Part shown: positions 28,001 to 36,486 of the stretch, piece after piece
Numbering within the stretch: position 1 is the first letter of the stretch
How the letters are laid out: each line of letters starts with the position of its first letter
Assembly (NCBI GenBank): GCA_022702705.1
Contig: CM040426.1
Location: forward strand, 73,739,306-73,803,305
DNA: 64,000 nucleotides
Direction of reading: 5' to 3'
DNA from: Papilionanthe hookeriana x Papilionanthe teres
Lineage: Eukaryota; Streptophyta; Magnoliopsida; Asparagales; Orchidaceae
Notes under the pieces: generated by a model
The model's input: only the letters and a program-made list of their open reading frames with translations
Told to the model about the DNA's origin: nothing
Database searches by the model: none
Program-made: the position numbers and the translations under genes

Positions 28001-31000
28001 AAGTTTGATTATAAAGCAAACAACTCAGCTTTCAGCCCACCCTGACTTGAATCTTTACAGACCCTCTTTGAGCTTTCAAGTGTCAACTGCTCTTTTACAT
28101 ATGTATGTTCATGTTTGATGTGCTCATTAAATCCTTAATTATAGCTGCTTATTTTTACATGTGATACTGACACCTTTGCAGCAGCAGCACCACCACCACC
28201 AGGTATGCATTTACAGTTCATCTACTGCAATTTTACAACTTTACTGTCACTTTACTTTAAAATGCTTGTTTTACATTATCTACAAATAAAAAAAATACAC
28301 TTTTGAAAATTAATATACACTTTTAAACATCAAACGCACTTAATTCACCCCATTTGGATTTGCGAGAATTCTACGGATGAGGTAACCTACAGTTGCTAAC
28401 GAGAATTCTCCGGTCTAGACAAGTTTAACGACTTGGTTAGAGTAATTAAAATCAAGAGAAAATAACGATGTCGTGAGATCTTAACCAGCGCAACTTAACA
28501 TAAAAATAAAATTCTCCCCAAGTATTTAAACAATAAACAAAGTACAAACATAACACGTAAAACTTGGAGTTGCTACTATGACGAAGAGCTTGAAGCGGAC
28601 TACAAGTAAAGGTGGTTGTCATTCTACAACAACAAAACAAGTCTACACCAGCTAAACATTCCAAGTCTAAATAAAAACTAATAGGACTTTCGCAAGCGCG
28701 ACGCAAATCCTCATATCCTCTCCCTGCACAATCATGTTATGCAGCACAAGCCCTAACTCACCTTAGGTTTTGAGGTTGTCGTTCGGTACGACGTAAACCC
28801 TCCTATCTTTGTGGGCTATTTGTATAATCGGGTATTATATTAACGTAATCCCAAAAAATAAATTTGGCAGGCTTGAACAATTAAATAATATCGTCTCCAA
28901 AACGCAACCATACAGTAGGATATATGGAAATTCACTGAGGTTTCTCCTCAAAATATGTGATGTCTCATACATTTTCCCTCATTTTGACTCGTAAAATAAC
29001 TGTTCCCATTTTGTCATTTCCCATTTGACTCTTCCTACAAAGAACCTTAAAAGTTAAACTTTTAATTTCTTGAAGACTAGTACCCCTGATCATTATTGAG
29101 AGTTTTCTCAAGTGATCATAATCATTTGAGATATAATTAACTATAGTGTTTGTCTCTATAGGAACGCGGAACTCAGGTAAAATAAACTCTACCTAATCTT
29201 TATATTAGATAGGAGAACTTGTCGATGACATATAAAAAGTTTACAGGCCAAACGGATCTCACAAATCTCTTAGTTTATATGATTGGGTGGTATACACTTG
29301 TCTTTTGGGAAGATGAGGAATTTAAGGTATCGGACACGATTATATAAACTATTAGACGAATGGGATTCATTTGATTTCATTTTTTTTTAAATTAAAACAC
29401 CATTTCCAAAACAAAAAATAAAAAAATTATATACTTTTTATATTAAATTAAATCATACTTTTTCCAAACGAAGAAGAAAGTTGATCGACAAGACGCATGT
29501 TGTCCTTAGTTCTTCACCTATTTAGGTAGAACAAGAACACTATCAACAACAAAGAAAATCAATTATATTTTTATATGCATATGTCCGCGACAACTTATAC
29601 ATGTTAGTAGTAGCTAATTAAACTAGACAAATTTCACTGAAGAACATGTTTTGATTGGTGAATGAGTAAAAGCAGTACCTTTAAGCGTTGCACCTTGTCA
29701 GGGAATACCAGAGGCAGACTTGACACCTAAAACATCAGAAAACACATTCAAAAAATTTCTCATGAGATGTCGAAATATAAAACATCATTAGAAATAGTGG
29801 TGAGTATACAAAATGGAAAATGGATAACATGGAACTGTAAGAAAATAGCTCCATTTTTATAATATGATCCATAGACCTATATATTAAATGTCAAATATTC
29901 AATTTTTATGCATAAATAATTAGTTCATCATCTCAACCCCAAATAAATAAAATAAATAAAAAAAATTGCTATATATGCATGTAAAAGCAATCCATACTGA
30001 AATTGCATAAGACAAATAAAAACCTCTGTTAAATAGACATGACTTCCTCAAGAAGTTCAATTAATTTTAAGGGACAAGCCTATCGCTACAATAGGTTGAT
30101 ATCTTACTAAAGATGCAGCAGGCTTCACTTTCATATCTTCATGCACATCCTCCGGTACATCCGACGCATCTGTCAAGGGAGGAAAAACAGCCAAAAAGCA
30201 GTTATGAAAAGGAAAATAACTTTTGCTAATGCTACTAAATATTTCAGCAGCATAATACATTAAAATCAAATTGCCTAAATAGTTTAGCTACATAATAAAT
30301 TAAGGAAGATTTACATACAGACCACTCAATTCTTATGTATTTACATATCTAAAACCTATACTTCAATTTTCAAATACATGCCACCTTACCCATGCATGCA
30401 AAAGTGTATTTCACCTTTTAGAAGTTGAAAGTAGTACTTTTGATGAGATATGAAAGATTCAGGTGGTATAAATGTAAAAAGTAAAGTTTAGCTGATAGGT
30501 ATGTAAATGCTCCATAAACTGATTACCGCTAACTTGCAAATAATGTACATATTACCATCTTTTGGAGTGTGAGTCTTTTTTCTTGAAGCCTTAGGTTTTG
30601 TAGACTTAGAGATGGGAGTGTCTTCTCCGCTCTCAATCAGGATTGACTCGCGTTTGTTTGTAAGCTTCTCCGCTTGATGAGACAATTTTGGAGTACTTTC
30701 TGGAGAGGTGTCAGAACTAAGCTCAAAAGCACGATCAGGTGCCTGTTTGAAAAGAAATTCAAATCACTTTTATTTGGATTAGAAAAGAATAAGTAGACAA
30801 CATTGAGAAATATCAAGAGTAAATAAGTTTATATCACCATTAAAAATTAATAAATAAGCATATATCAATTCATTAAACTGCAAAACCAAACGACATGCTG
30901 TACCAATGAAACTTTAAATAGAAGCTCTTTCCATTAGGCATCTATGGTTTTCATTATAATCCATTAGAAGCATTGTCATGGAGTAGAAAATTAAAGTAGC

Positions 31001-34000
31001 ATTTACGCAGAGAGGAATAATATATCAACAGCGCACAAAAAAGGTGTACCAACTACAAGAGACTCCATCTATTCTGTGGTATTGGAAATATTTGATATAC
31101 ATGCAATTAATCGTTACGCCATGACTCACAAGTTATTGATAAAGAATATCAAATGAGAACGTAAGGTTTTCTGAGAAACTTGGACAAGTTTCAACTAGTT
31201 CACCAAGAAGGCAATAGACCAAAAAAAGAAACTCCTGCTAACACGATGAAGAAGAAATTTCAGGTAAGTGAAATTCTTCTAAAAGGGAGACCAATCTTAT
31301 AGGGATCAAAATGGCCATCCATTTTAAAGATGTTCATAAAATGTTGCATAAACAATTTGGGGGCATCTGATCATAAAACAGCCACGAGATTGAGTCACTA
31401 GATTTGCGCCATGAAGCCTACAGCTCTTGTTGGCATCGAAATCAACCAAGCCAACCATACCCTTTGTTGGTGCCACTTGGAAGAGGCATAAAAGTGCTAG
31501 TTGAACTCTTCATGAAGCCAAAAAAAAAAAAAAAAAATTTCTTTGCTATTTCCAATAAAACATAGTAATAAAATAGCAAACAGGAGGCTATTTGCTGAAG
31601 GAAACTCAAAACAAAGAGGAATGCTTGTTGTCCAATAGAGAAAGAGGGGTAAAATAGTGATTGGAAGACTTTTATAATGAAAAAGCATTGCGTAAAGGTA
31701 AATTCATTTATTTCAAGACAATAAAGGCATCCCCTAACATACTAAGCTCTTCTAATCCTCTTCTACTCTTTCTCTTTATAGAATTCTGTTGTAGTTAAGG
31801 TCCTTAAGGAGTAGATTAGACTAAGAAATTCACCATATTTCCTTAGTTGGCCTTCATTTAGTTTTTTTCTTATTCTTTCTAAGTCAATATTTATTAGTCA
31901 TTTTTAAATAAGATTTTATTTGTCAATCCTCACATTTTGTCTTTCCTCTCCCATAATCTAGTTATTTATAATCACATGTGATTTCTAAGAAATTAGTCAT
32001 CTTTATTATCATATGTCAAGTTACCTTAACCTAATTATAATCTTAAATCTAACAATTACAAAACTGCAATATATATAGTAATGAGCGCATATATGGAAAT
32101 GAGGCAGTATAAGATGGCCTCTACATTAAGAAAACTTGAAGATGTTAATTAAGTTCTGACATTATGACGTTGTTTTATCAAACTTTTTAACAATTATGAA
32201 GTCATTATTGCACTATGTTTTTGCAGTTTCATTTCACATCATGCAAGCTTCAAAATTTGAAGTCCCTTCCCTCGCATTACACATGGAAAGTTGTAAGTTG
32301 TGTAAGAAGTTAACTCTGGTGAATAAAATGAAAAAAAAAAATGGTTCCCAGCTTCCATGCCAGCCACTTTATATTCCTGCTTTTTTTGGGTAGAAGTGAT
32401 GCTCAGTAGATTCAAAACCATACAAGGAATCAAGCTTCACTCAACAAAACTCATCTTCTCTTCTTCCCTTTCAGACTATCTTAGTTTTTCTTTTTTTTCT
32501 TAGTTCTCTCTTCAAAATATTGCTTCTTCTTTTTTTTTGTCTGCATACATTGGTATCAGAGCAAGCAAATCCATTGAAAAAAAATACTTATTTTGGTGTT
32601 GAAATGTGATCTTCATATTGTTCTTAGTGATTTCTCTGAATCATTATCCTTATTTGGATTAATTTCCATATCAAATGTACACACTTATGATTAAATTTTT
32701 ACACATTTTCTTCTATTACAAACTTCAGCTCCACCAAATTTTATCTTCTTGAAAAAAGTTCCATTGATGTAGTCATTAATCCATACAAGTTTCAGTATTA
32801 ATTTTTATTGTTTACATTTTCTGTTTTTTTCTTTACGAATTCTTCTGCAACATCTATGTTCAATAGTTTCTCAAATTATTACTACTTTTTGGTATAAACT
32901 GTGTTCCAATATAGATATGCTGTAAACTAGTCTAACTAGACTGGATCGACAAAAAAAGCCACAAATTAGTTACATAAACTAGATCAGACCACCAAAGTCC
33001 TAATTTGATTAATATCATTACTTACTAAGCCTCATTTCCTAAAAGACCATTATAACTCCAAGATAAATTAATCCTTCACATTTACACTACCTTGATATAC
33101 TCCACCTATTGCCCTCCAATGAGCCAGTTACTATTCCCTAGTAAACTAGGTCTTCAATAATCTCAAAGATACATCAATACAACATCTAAATTTCTCCACT
33201 TCATGCATCTTGAGATCCCACACACACCAATACAATTATGGGATTATAGAAAACCCCGCCTCTTCTAAGTATAACACTTCTCTATTTATTTTTTCACTAT
33301 TTTCATACTATTTTACATAATCTTGTAGAGACTTATTCAGGCAATCCTGCAACCATTGCTCACATGTTTAGATGTCAATCCTATGTTTTCATGGTGTTGC
33401 CCCTTCAAGTGACCTTCTAAATTCATGGTCTAAAGAATATTCATTACTACTTCTACATGTGGGTTGTTTCATGTGGAGAAACATGGCTTTTCTACATGAT
33501 TTTTGGATGAGTGTTATAGGATTTTTAATAAACATTAGGAAATAGACATAAATTACAATTATTTAAGGCACACAATCAATACTTGATGGCTTAATAAAAT
33601 GGTAAGTTCCTCTTGAACTTATATGTTTGTTGGATGTTTAACTCTTCAAATGTAGAGCATATGTACCAATTGAATTTATTCTTGAATAAGGGTAAGGACT
33701 TGAACTTTATGTTGGCTATTTATATGCTTGTTCTTTTTTCTATATAATTGACATTTAATTTTACAAAAGAGATTAATTTTATTCAAAATGCCATAAATTG
33801 AATTGGCAACACAAATCATTATCCAAACATTATTGTTATGTTTCCAAATTTCTTGCACAAATTGATTTTGATGACTATAAAATTATTATTTGGAGTGAAT
33901 TCTTATTGTTTTCTAAGCTTAGATCAAAAGAAATTAGATATTTATTTAATTATAGGTCTTTATTAAAATAAATTATAAACCTTGGTTGCTTGAATTTTGT

Positions 34001-36103
34001 GCATTACATCATTCAGCTGCATTATAAAATATAAACTGAAAACCATATGTCGTCTTGCATCACCCCCTAGGTGCTCTCTTCCTTTCCGGAAACTAACAAT
34101 CCCCGCAACCTAACCCAAGCCCACATGACCACCATAACTGTAATAATGACATGATCACCCCTATATTCTCAAAGAAGCTTGTATGCCTTGAATCAATACT
34201 TTGATGCATTAATAAAACGATAGGTTCCTCTTAAACATACAAGCTGATGTGAAATTCTTTGATCGTAGAGCATATGTTGAGTGCCAATTAAAATTATTCT
34301 TGTACAAGGCGAGGCCATGAACTATATGTTCGTTATTTATATTCTTGTACATTTTTTCTATATAATTTATAATTAATTTTACAAAAAAGATTAATTTTAT
34401 TCAAAATGTCATAAAATGGGTTGGCAAAACAAATCATGATTCAAATATTATTGTTATGTTTCCAAATTTCTTGTACAAATTGATTTTGATGACTAATAAA
34501 TTATTATTTGGAGTGAATTCTTAGTATTTTGTAGCTCAGACTTAAGTATTTATTTAATTATATGTCTTAAAGAAAATAAATCACAAATCTTGGTTGCTTG
34601 AATTTTGTTCAGTGTATCATTTAGCTGCATTATAAGCTGAAGACCATTAGACGTCTTCCATCACCCAATAGTTGTTCTCTAAATTCATGAAACTAGCAAT
34701 AACCACAATCTAATCTAGGCCCACACGATCACCATAATTGCAAAAATGACATATTATCTCCCGTATATTATAAAAGAAGCATGTATGCTTCATATCCTCC
34801 TCATCGATCATGAAACCTACATAAATTCTTTAATATAATCAACATGTTTTTCATCGTCACTCCTATGCAGAAACATTTCCAAAAAAAAAAAATTTCATAC
34901 CAAACCATGCACACAGTTCTTATTTATCTTCCTTCGTGTGATGACTTTAATGAGCAAATTCAGTAGTCTCTAGATCATTTGTTTGCTAATTTTCTAATCA
35001 AACATGATTAAATATTATCTTAAATTCAATCACTTGTCACAAAACAAACCTTCCTTAGTTTCCCCAAAGCCAAAGAACATACACCCATGCAGATTTCTAT
35101 AATGATGAACCTCAGAAAGTGAAATTAATGATTGAAAACTACCTAGTATAATTTCCACTTGATCTCAAGTCTGTTTTTGATGCAGTGAACATTGCATACA
35201 GCATTGTTATGTTTGATACTACACTAGATCATATATTGAATCCTACATATATATGGAAATGTTTGTAGGAACTTAGATTCCTATGAAGAATTTGATTCCA
35301 CACCTTGATACCAACTTCATCCTCCCTTGTCTGCCACAGCCTACATTGTTAGATGATCACAAACATACAACTATATATTTTATCAAACTGATTCTTCCAA
35401 TGCCAGATACATATAACTTTATTGTTTCGGTTTGGTCGATTCTATCATTATTCAGAATGGTGTGTGATCTGGCATTGCCTCCATGACCTCCACAAACTAT
35501 TTAACAGAAGAAGAGCTCTTTGAGAATTGGAGCAACGCAAGACGACCCAAGCCTGAAGATGTTAGTATAAGTTCCTGTATAATATATTAAGGCTGCCGTA
35601 TTGTCATGTATTTTAATAATTCTGTAAAATTGCTATTCATAACAGGGTTTGATCAAGCTCCAAAGCTAAAAAACTAGCATCAACACAGGGCACCTAAACG
35701 CACATCAGATTTTGCTCTTTCCCCCCCTCTATATTTAAACAGTTCGCCTATTTTACAACAAAGTATGCTTCATGATCAAGCTCCAATACAGCAAACTAGC
35801 ATCAACGCGGGGCACACAACATGCATCAGAGGAATAAAATTTACAAGCATACAAGTAAATCCCTAGACCAAAACTGAAGTATCAATAAGCAAAACTGATT
35901 ACAACCCAAAAAAAAAAAAAAATTTCTCGAACCAGGCTATAATTGAAAAACGCAGCTATAGTTAATTGCATTTCTAGCGAAGAAATAACCAAGCCCAATA
36001 CCATTCGATGATTGTGCGAAGAATGGAGAAAGAAAATGATGAATTAGGTCAAAACCTTAAACTCCCGAATCCAGTCGATAGATTCATCGCTGGAGCTGCC
36101 CAT
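7426..36103 (-). CDS. BIN4: BIN4 homologue, topoisomerase VI complex subunit (10 exons)
   Basis: In Arabidopsis, BIN4 is a plant-specific nuclear DNA-binding partner of the topoisomerase VI complex (with the TOP6A and TOP6B subunits and RHL1), needed for endoreduplication and cell enlargement. I assembled ten exons: 36103-36056, 30742-30556, 30169-30108, 29726-29679, 14365-14248, 12752-12706, 12573-12547, 10194-10119, 9340-9201, 7524-7426. All phases agree, giving 852 nt and 283 residues plus stop. Landmarks are the start MGSSSDESIDWIREFK, a Ser/Lys-rich acidic stretch, the conserved core with SIDLSGDVGAVGR, then GTIYKSTIVPSRTFC, EAVMNDF, EAETMIEGTLDGFSFDSDEE, and a Lys/Arg-rich tail ending RTRKSKK. 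The motifs match the BIN4 core as I remember it. The model looks shorter than Arabidopsis BIN4, so extra N-terminal exons may be missed in the 5.3-kb first intron or between exons 2 and 3. Intron 4 is 15.3 kb. Confidence 0.87.
8101..8318. mobile_element. MITE family copy in BIN4 intron 9
   Basis: Left end GGGTCATTTACATACATACC and right end GTATGTATTAAATTTCCC are inverted. The flanking 9-mers match at only about 6 of 9 positions, consistent with an old target duplication. Confidence 0.72.
9201..9340 (-). CDS. BIN4: BIN4 exon 9
   Basis: Completes a Gly codon, then encodes TLDGFSFDSDEEGEKASKAF and a polar tail containing NKRARGKTEKSM, ending before GTAATAC. The acidic DSDEE patch followed by basic residues matches the C-terminal third of BIN4. 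Confidence 0.9.
10119..10194 (-). CDS. BIN4: BIN4 exon 8 (GC donor follows)
   Basis: Twenty-five codons plus one base encoding VEAVMNDFVKLEAKS and FEAETMIE. The acceptor is GCACAG. The exon must end at GAAG followed by GCAAGG to join in frame with TLDGFSFDSDEE of exon 9, so the intron starts with GC rather than GT. Confidence 0.88.
10262..11100 (-). mobile_element. Decayed RTE-type LINE 3' region in BIN4 intron 7
   Basis: The plus strand carries a CATCATCACCATTATGTCAT tract followed by TTTATCCCAATGATTTGGGC, which reads on the minus strand as the typical 3' end of plant RTE LINEs with an ATG/ATC-repeat tail. The upstream part is too decayed to translate. The right limit is a guess. Confidence 0.38.
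12060..12301. mobile_element. MITE family copy in BIN4 intron 7
   Basis: Retains most of the consensus: CATACACTCAATTC, TCTAACACCTAAACTTCAAT, CATGAAAAGGTGTATTTCAC, TTTTGGGTGGTATAAATG, GTTTAGGAGTTAGATGTG and TAAGAATTGTGTAG. Ends about 245 bp upstream (genomic plus) of micro-exon 7. Confidence 0.75.
12547..12573 (-). CDS. BIN4: BIN4 exon 7 (27-nt micro-exon)
   Basis: Nine codons encoding VSVGQSEAK between TGCCCAG and GTTTGT. It fits exactly between the PSRTFC and EAVMNDF motifs of the family, so this very short exon is needed to keep the protein continuous. Confidence 0.9.
12706..12752 (-). CDS. BIN4: BIN4 exon 6
   Basis: A 47-nt exon between GTGATAG and GTATGTG. Its first two bases complete a Gly codon, and it then encodes TIYKSTIVPSRTFCI, a near-invariant BIN4 motif. 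Confidence 0.93.
13724..13947. mobile_element. MITE family copy in BIN4 intron 5
   Basis: Begins GGAAGATTTACATATATACC and ends GTAAGCATGTAAATGCCAA. The 9-mers TATAACTTA (13715-13723) and TATAAATTA (13948-13956) agree at 8 of 9 positions, a second clear 9-bp target duplication. Confidence 0.78.
14248..14365 (-). CDS. BIN4: BIN4 exon 5, conserved core
   Basis: Starts after TATGCAG and ends at AAAG before GTATTG: 39 codons plus one base. Encodes ALVECDGDSIDLSGD, then GAVGRIIVS and LFLDLK, the most recognisable part of the family. Reading through the donor gives GIVYKA, close to the GTIYKS that opens exon 6. Confidence 0.93.
14366..15493. other. BIN4 intron 4, unassigned part
   Basis: No coding similarity recognised. 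A poly-T/CT tract at about 15430-15460 borders the LTR-like repeat that follows. Confidence 0.4.
16968..17203. mobile_element. MITE family copy nested in LTR-like repeat
   Basis: Contains TACATACATGCCACTTAAC, TATGTATTTACATATCAAAC, AAATGCATGAAAAGTATTTC and ATTAGATATGTGAATATAC. It is absent from the matching place in the second long repeat, so it inserted later. Confidence 0.68.
17326..17462. mobile_element. MITE family, short internally deleted copy
   Basis: Left end TTACATACATACCACACAAG and right end GGATTGGATGGTAGGAATGT enclose a shortened middle. About 137 bp. Confidence 0.6.
17600..18410 (+). repeat. About 45-bp minisatellite, roughly 17 units
   Basis: The unit runs GTTGGCTGATTTGAAGCAGT followed by TTGGGCACTGTTTTGGAGCG with small variations. 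As 45 is divisible by three, frames stay open and encode a 15-residue repeat around ADLKQFGHCFRAFL. This is most likely a by-product and not a protein. A shorter, more irregular version is at 27000-27450 in the second long repeat. Confidence 0.8.
19741..20095 (+). pseudogene. DUF4283-type LINE ORF1 remnant
   Basis: The frame starting GAT at 19750 reads DAFAQGVETGFLKKASHKGG, then KPAIFLTEEEISTLAAPCRL, LVGEFLYGNPKLELI, an in-frame TGA, then KLNGSWKIGILDGRHVLIQL and AQVFARRILRINNRVMKVFE. This is the pattern of DUF4283, the RNA-binding-like domain at the N-terminus of plant L1 ORF1 and LINE-derived zinc-knuckle proteins. The family normally continues without a stop and leads to a zinc knuckle; here the copy is broken and probably also frameshifted before 19741. 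A further open stretch at 20104-20481 may be the diverged C-terminal part. Confidence 0.6.
20786..20840. repeat. TA then CA microsatellite
   Basis: About 25 bp of TA directly followed by 30 bp of CA; it forms the 3' tail of the LINE insertion. Confidence 0.9.
22001..22054. repeat. AC then AT microsatellite
   Basis: AC repeats at 22001-22017 followed by TA repeats to 22054, just past the end of long repeat copy 1. Confidence 0.9.
22352..22940 (-). mobile_element. 5'-truncated RTE-type LINE with (TTG)n tail
   Basis: The minus-strand 3' end reads AGTAGGATTAAGGCTTTG and runs into a TTG-repeat tail, as in plant RTE LINEs. Flanking TCAAGCCTTATATA (22338-22351) and TCAATCCCTATGTA (22941-22954) agree at 11 of 14 positions, an old target duplication. 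The same site in duplicate copy B is uninterrupted. Confidence 0.82.
22377..22853 (-). pseudogene. C-terminal end of RTE LINE polyprotein
   Basis: A 158-residue open stretch matching the end of plant RTE reverse transcriptases: VPLRLKGKFYKMVVKHAILY, GAECWPLKEKH, VAEMRMIRWISGFTLRDK, RNEYIRDRVRVAPVTDKI, LLGWFGHIKRRP and TQWRKRIHVADPT. The YGAECW, MRMIRW and RWFGH-type motifs are diagnostic. The endonuclease and catalytic RT core are missing through 5' truncation, so it cannot be active. Confidence 0.88.
23345..24025. repeat. Tandem duplication, copy B
   Basis: Matches copy A over its whole length, including the empty LINE site (GTAGAATCAAGCCCTAATTA). It contains its own internal 94-bp duplication. 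Confidence 0.8.
23373..23560. repeat. 94-bp direct duplication inside copy B
   Basis: CCAAGCATTTGTGAAATTCT begins at 23373 and again at 23467; the two 94-bp units are almost identical, so this is recent. Confidence 0.92.
24026..24787. other. BIN4 intron 4, unassigned part
   Basis: No gene or element recognised between the tandem duplication and the second long repeat. Confidence 0.4.
26420..26583. mobile_element. MITE family copy nested in long repeat copy 2
   Basis: Contains CCCCACAATTCTTATGAATT, CACCTAGACTTCAATATTTA, CATGCCATCTTATC and GATATGTAAATACATAAGAA. The outermost bases of both ends are lost. A further scrap of the family is at about 26950-27000. Confidence 0.62.
27774..27880. repeat. 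29-bp tandem repeat, about 3.5 units
   Basis: The unit TTCACACATTTACACAGATA plus ATACACTCC recurs at 27803, 27832 and 27861. Confidence 0.88.
29679..29726 (-). CDS. BIN4: BIN4 exon 4
   Basis: Sixteen codons encoding VSSLPLVFPDKVQRLK between a TTTTAG acceptor and a GTACTG donor. This matches the LPLV-P-KV segment just before the conserved ALVEC core. It is followed by the 15.3-kb intron. Confidence 0.83.
30108..30169 (-). CDS. BIN4: BIN4 exon 3
   Basis: Follows a pyrimidine-rich acceptor (TTGACAG) and ends before a consensus GTAAGA donor. Its first two bases complete the codon begun in exon 2. The acidic peptide DASDVPEDVHEDMKVK leads into the conserved core. Confidence 0.75.
30304..30513. 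mobile_element. MITE family copy in BIN4 intron 2
   Basis: Begins GGAAGATTTACATACAGACC and ends ATGTAAATGCTCC. Flanks ATAAATTAA (30295-30303) and ATAAACTGA (30514-30522) agree at 7 of 9 positions. It makes up more than half of the 386-bp intron. Confidence 0.78.
30556..30742 (-). CDS. BIN4: BIN4 exon 2
   Basis: Begins after ACAG and ends before GTAATATG: 62 codons plus one base. It encodes a low-complexity stretch rich in Ser, Lys, Glu and Thr, from APDRAFELSSDTSPEST to RKKTHTPKD, typical of the disordered N-terminal part of BIN4. This part is not conserved in detail, so the call rests on frame and position. Confidence 0.78.
30743..32142. other. BIN4 intron 1, distal part
   Basis: No element recognised apart from a poly-A tract at about 31521-31537. 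A missed short exon here cannot be excluded. Confidence 0.4.
32143..32562 (+). mobile_element. LTR remnant with adjoining tRNA-iMet PBS
   Basis: A TGTTAATTAAG start and a CTGCATACA end are followed after one base by TGGTATCAGAGC at 32551, the initiator-methionine primer site used by copia-type elements. The stretch before it is pyrimidine-rich as in R/U5. No internal coding region or second LTR was found. The left limit is inferred only from a TG. Confidence 0.45.
32563..33574. other. BIN4 intron 1, unassigned part
   Basis: AT-rich, no coding similarity seen; may be the decayed leader of the element whose PBS lies just before it. Confidence 0.35.
33575..34795. repeat. 608-bp tandem duplication in BIN4 intron 1
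   Basis: TTGGTTGCTTGAATTTTGT occurs near 33983 and again at 34591, and the flanking sequences align throughout (TTTCCAAATTTCTTG, TTATTATTTGGAGTGAATTC). Copies are about 33575-34187 and 34188-34795, visibly diverged, non-coding. Confidence 0.85.
34796..36055. other. BIN4 intron 1, proximal part
   Basis: No gene recognised. Two direct copies of GATCAAGCTCCAA with AACTAGCATCAACRC and GGGCAC occur near 35650 and 35777. Confidence 0.4.
36056..36103 (-). CDS. BIN4: BIN4 exon 1 (start codon)
   Basis: Sixteen codons from ATG at 36103, followed by a GT donor. The frame continues upstream to a TAG at about 36262 with no other ATG, so this is the first usable start. Ser-rich residues followed by DWIREF match the usual N-terminus of the family. 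Ends in phase 0. Confidence 0.82.
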
Positions 36104-36486
36104 TTCTTTCAGTGTCACACAATTTGGCAGCCTCGCCGCTCTTGCTTTGGTGACACGTTGGTCAGCTTCTTCCCTGACGTTAGATAGTAGTACAAAACTG
36201 GAGCTGCGCAGCGCCTGCAATGGGGCAGTGGAGGAAGACAATGACCCTAATATATGCGACTATAAGGACGTCCGCAGAAGATTTCTTGATATTCTTGTAT
36301 GTATAATTATATAATTTCATATGATTTATTGAACATCAAATAAAATCTATATTTTGTTGTTGATATTAATATTGACGAGGAAATTAGGTGAAATATGTAC
36401 TAAAAAAATTTGGTTATAAAACCCCTTATTAGTTTCTTTATTTTCTTTTCTGAATTATCTAAGTTAATTATTTGATATTATAAATA
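36104..36486 (-). promoter_or_regulatory. Presumed BIN4 promoter and 5' UTR
   Basis: The 383 bp between the BIN4 start codon and the 5' LTR of a gypsy element. On the minus strand a TATA-like ATTATATAATTATAC lies about 200 nt before the ATG. An in-frame TAG at about 36262 precedes it. Any promoter element further out has been displaced by the insertion. Position-based inference. Confidence 0.35.

Larger units (their letters stand above)
24788..29385 (+). mobile_element. LTR-like long repeat, copy 2 (in BIN4 intron 4)
   Basis: Starts TGTTGACCTCATTTTTTGTG and is collinear with 15494-21960, in the same orientation. It includes a GC- and pyrimidine-rich segment at 25500-25980 whose open frames on both strands are compositional, an irregular TTGGCTGTTTTGGGCTG array at 27000-27450, and a CAGCAGCAC/CACCAC run at 28180-28200. 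Divergence from copy 1 is clearly high by eye, arguing for separate old insertions over the two LTRs of one young element. Confidence 0.55.

Noticed and set aside
15494..29385. One young LTR element with 4.4-kb LTRs
   Set aside because: The two copies are too diverged, and neither a primer site nor coding remnants lie between them.
36104..36241. An N-terminal extension of BIN4 exon 1 beginning at a TTG codon
   Set aside because: No ATG exists in that frame before a stop at about 36262, and the conserved start MGSSSDE lies at 36103.
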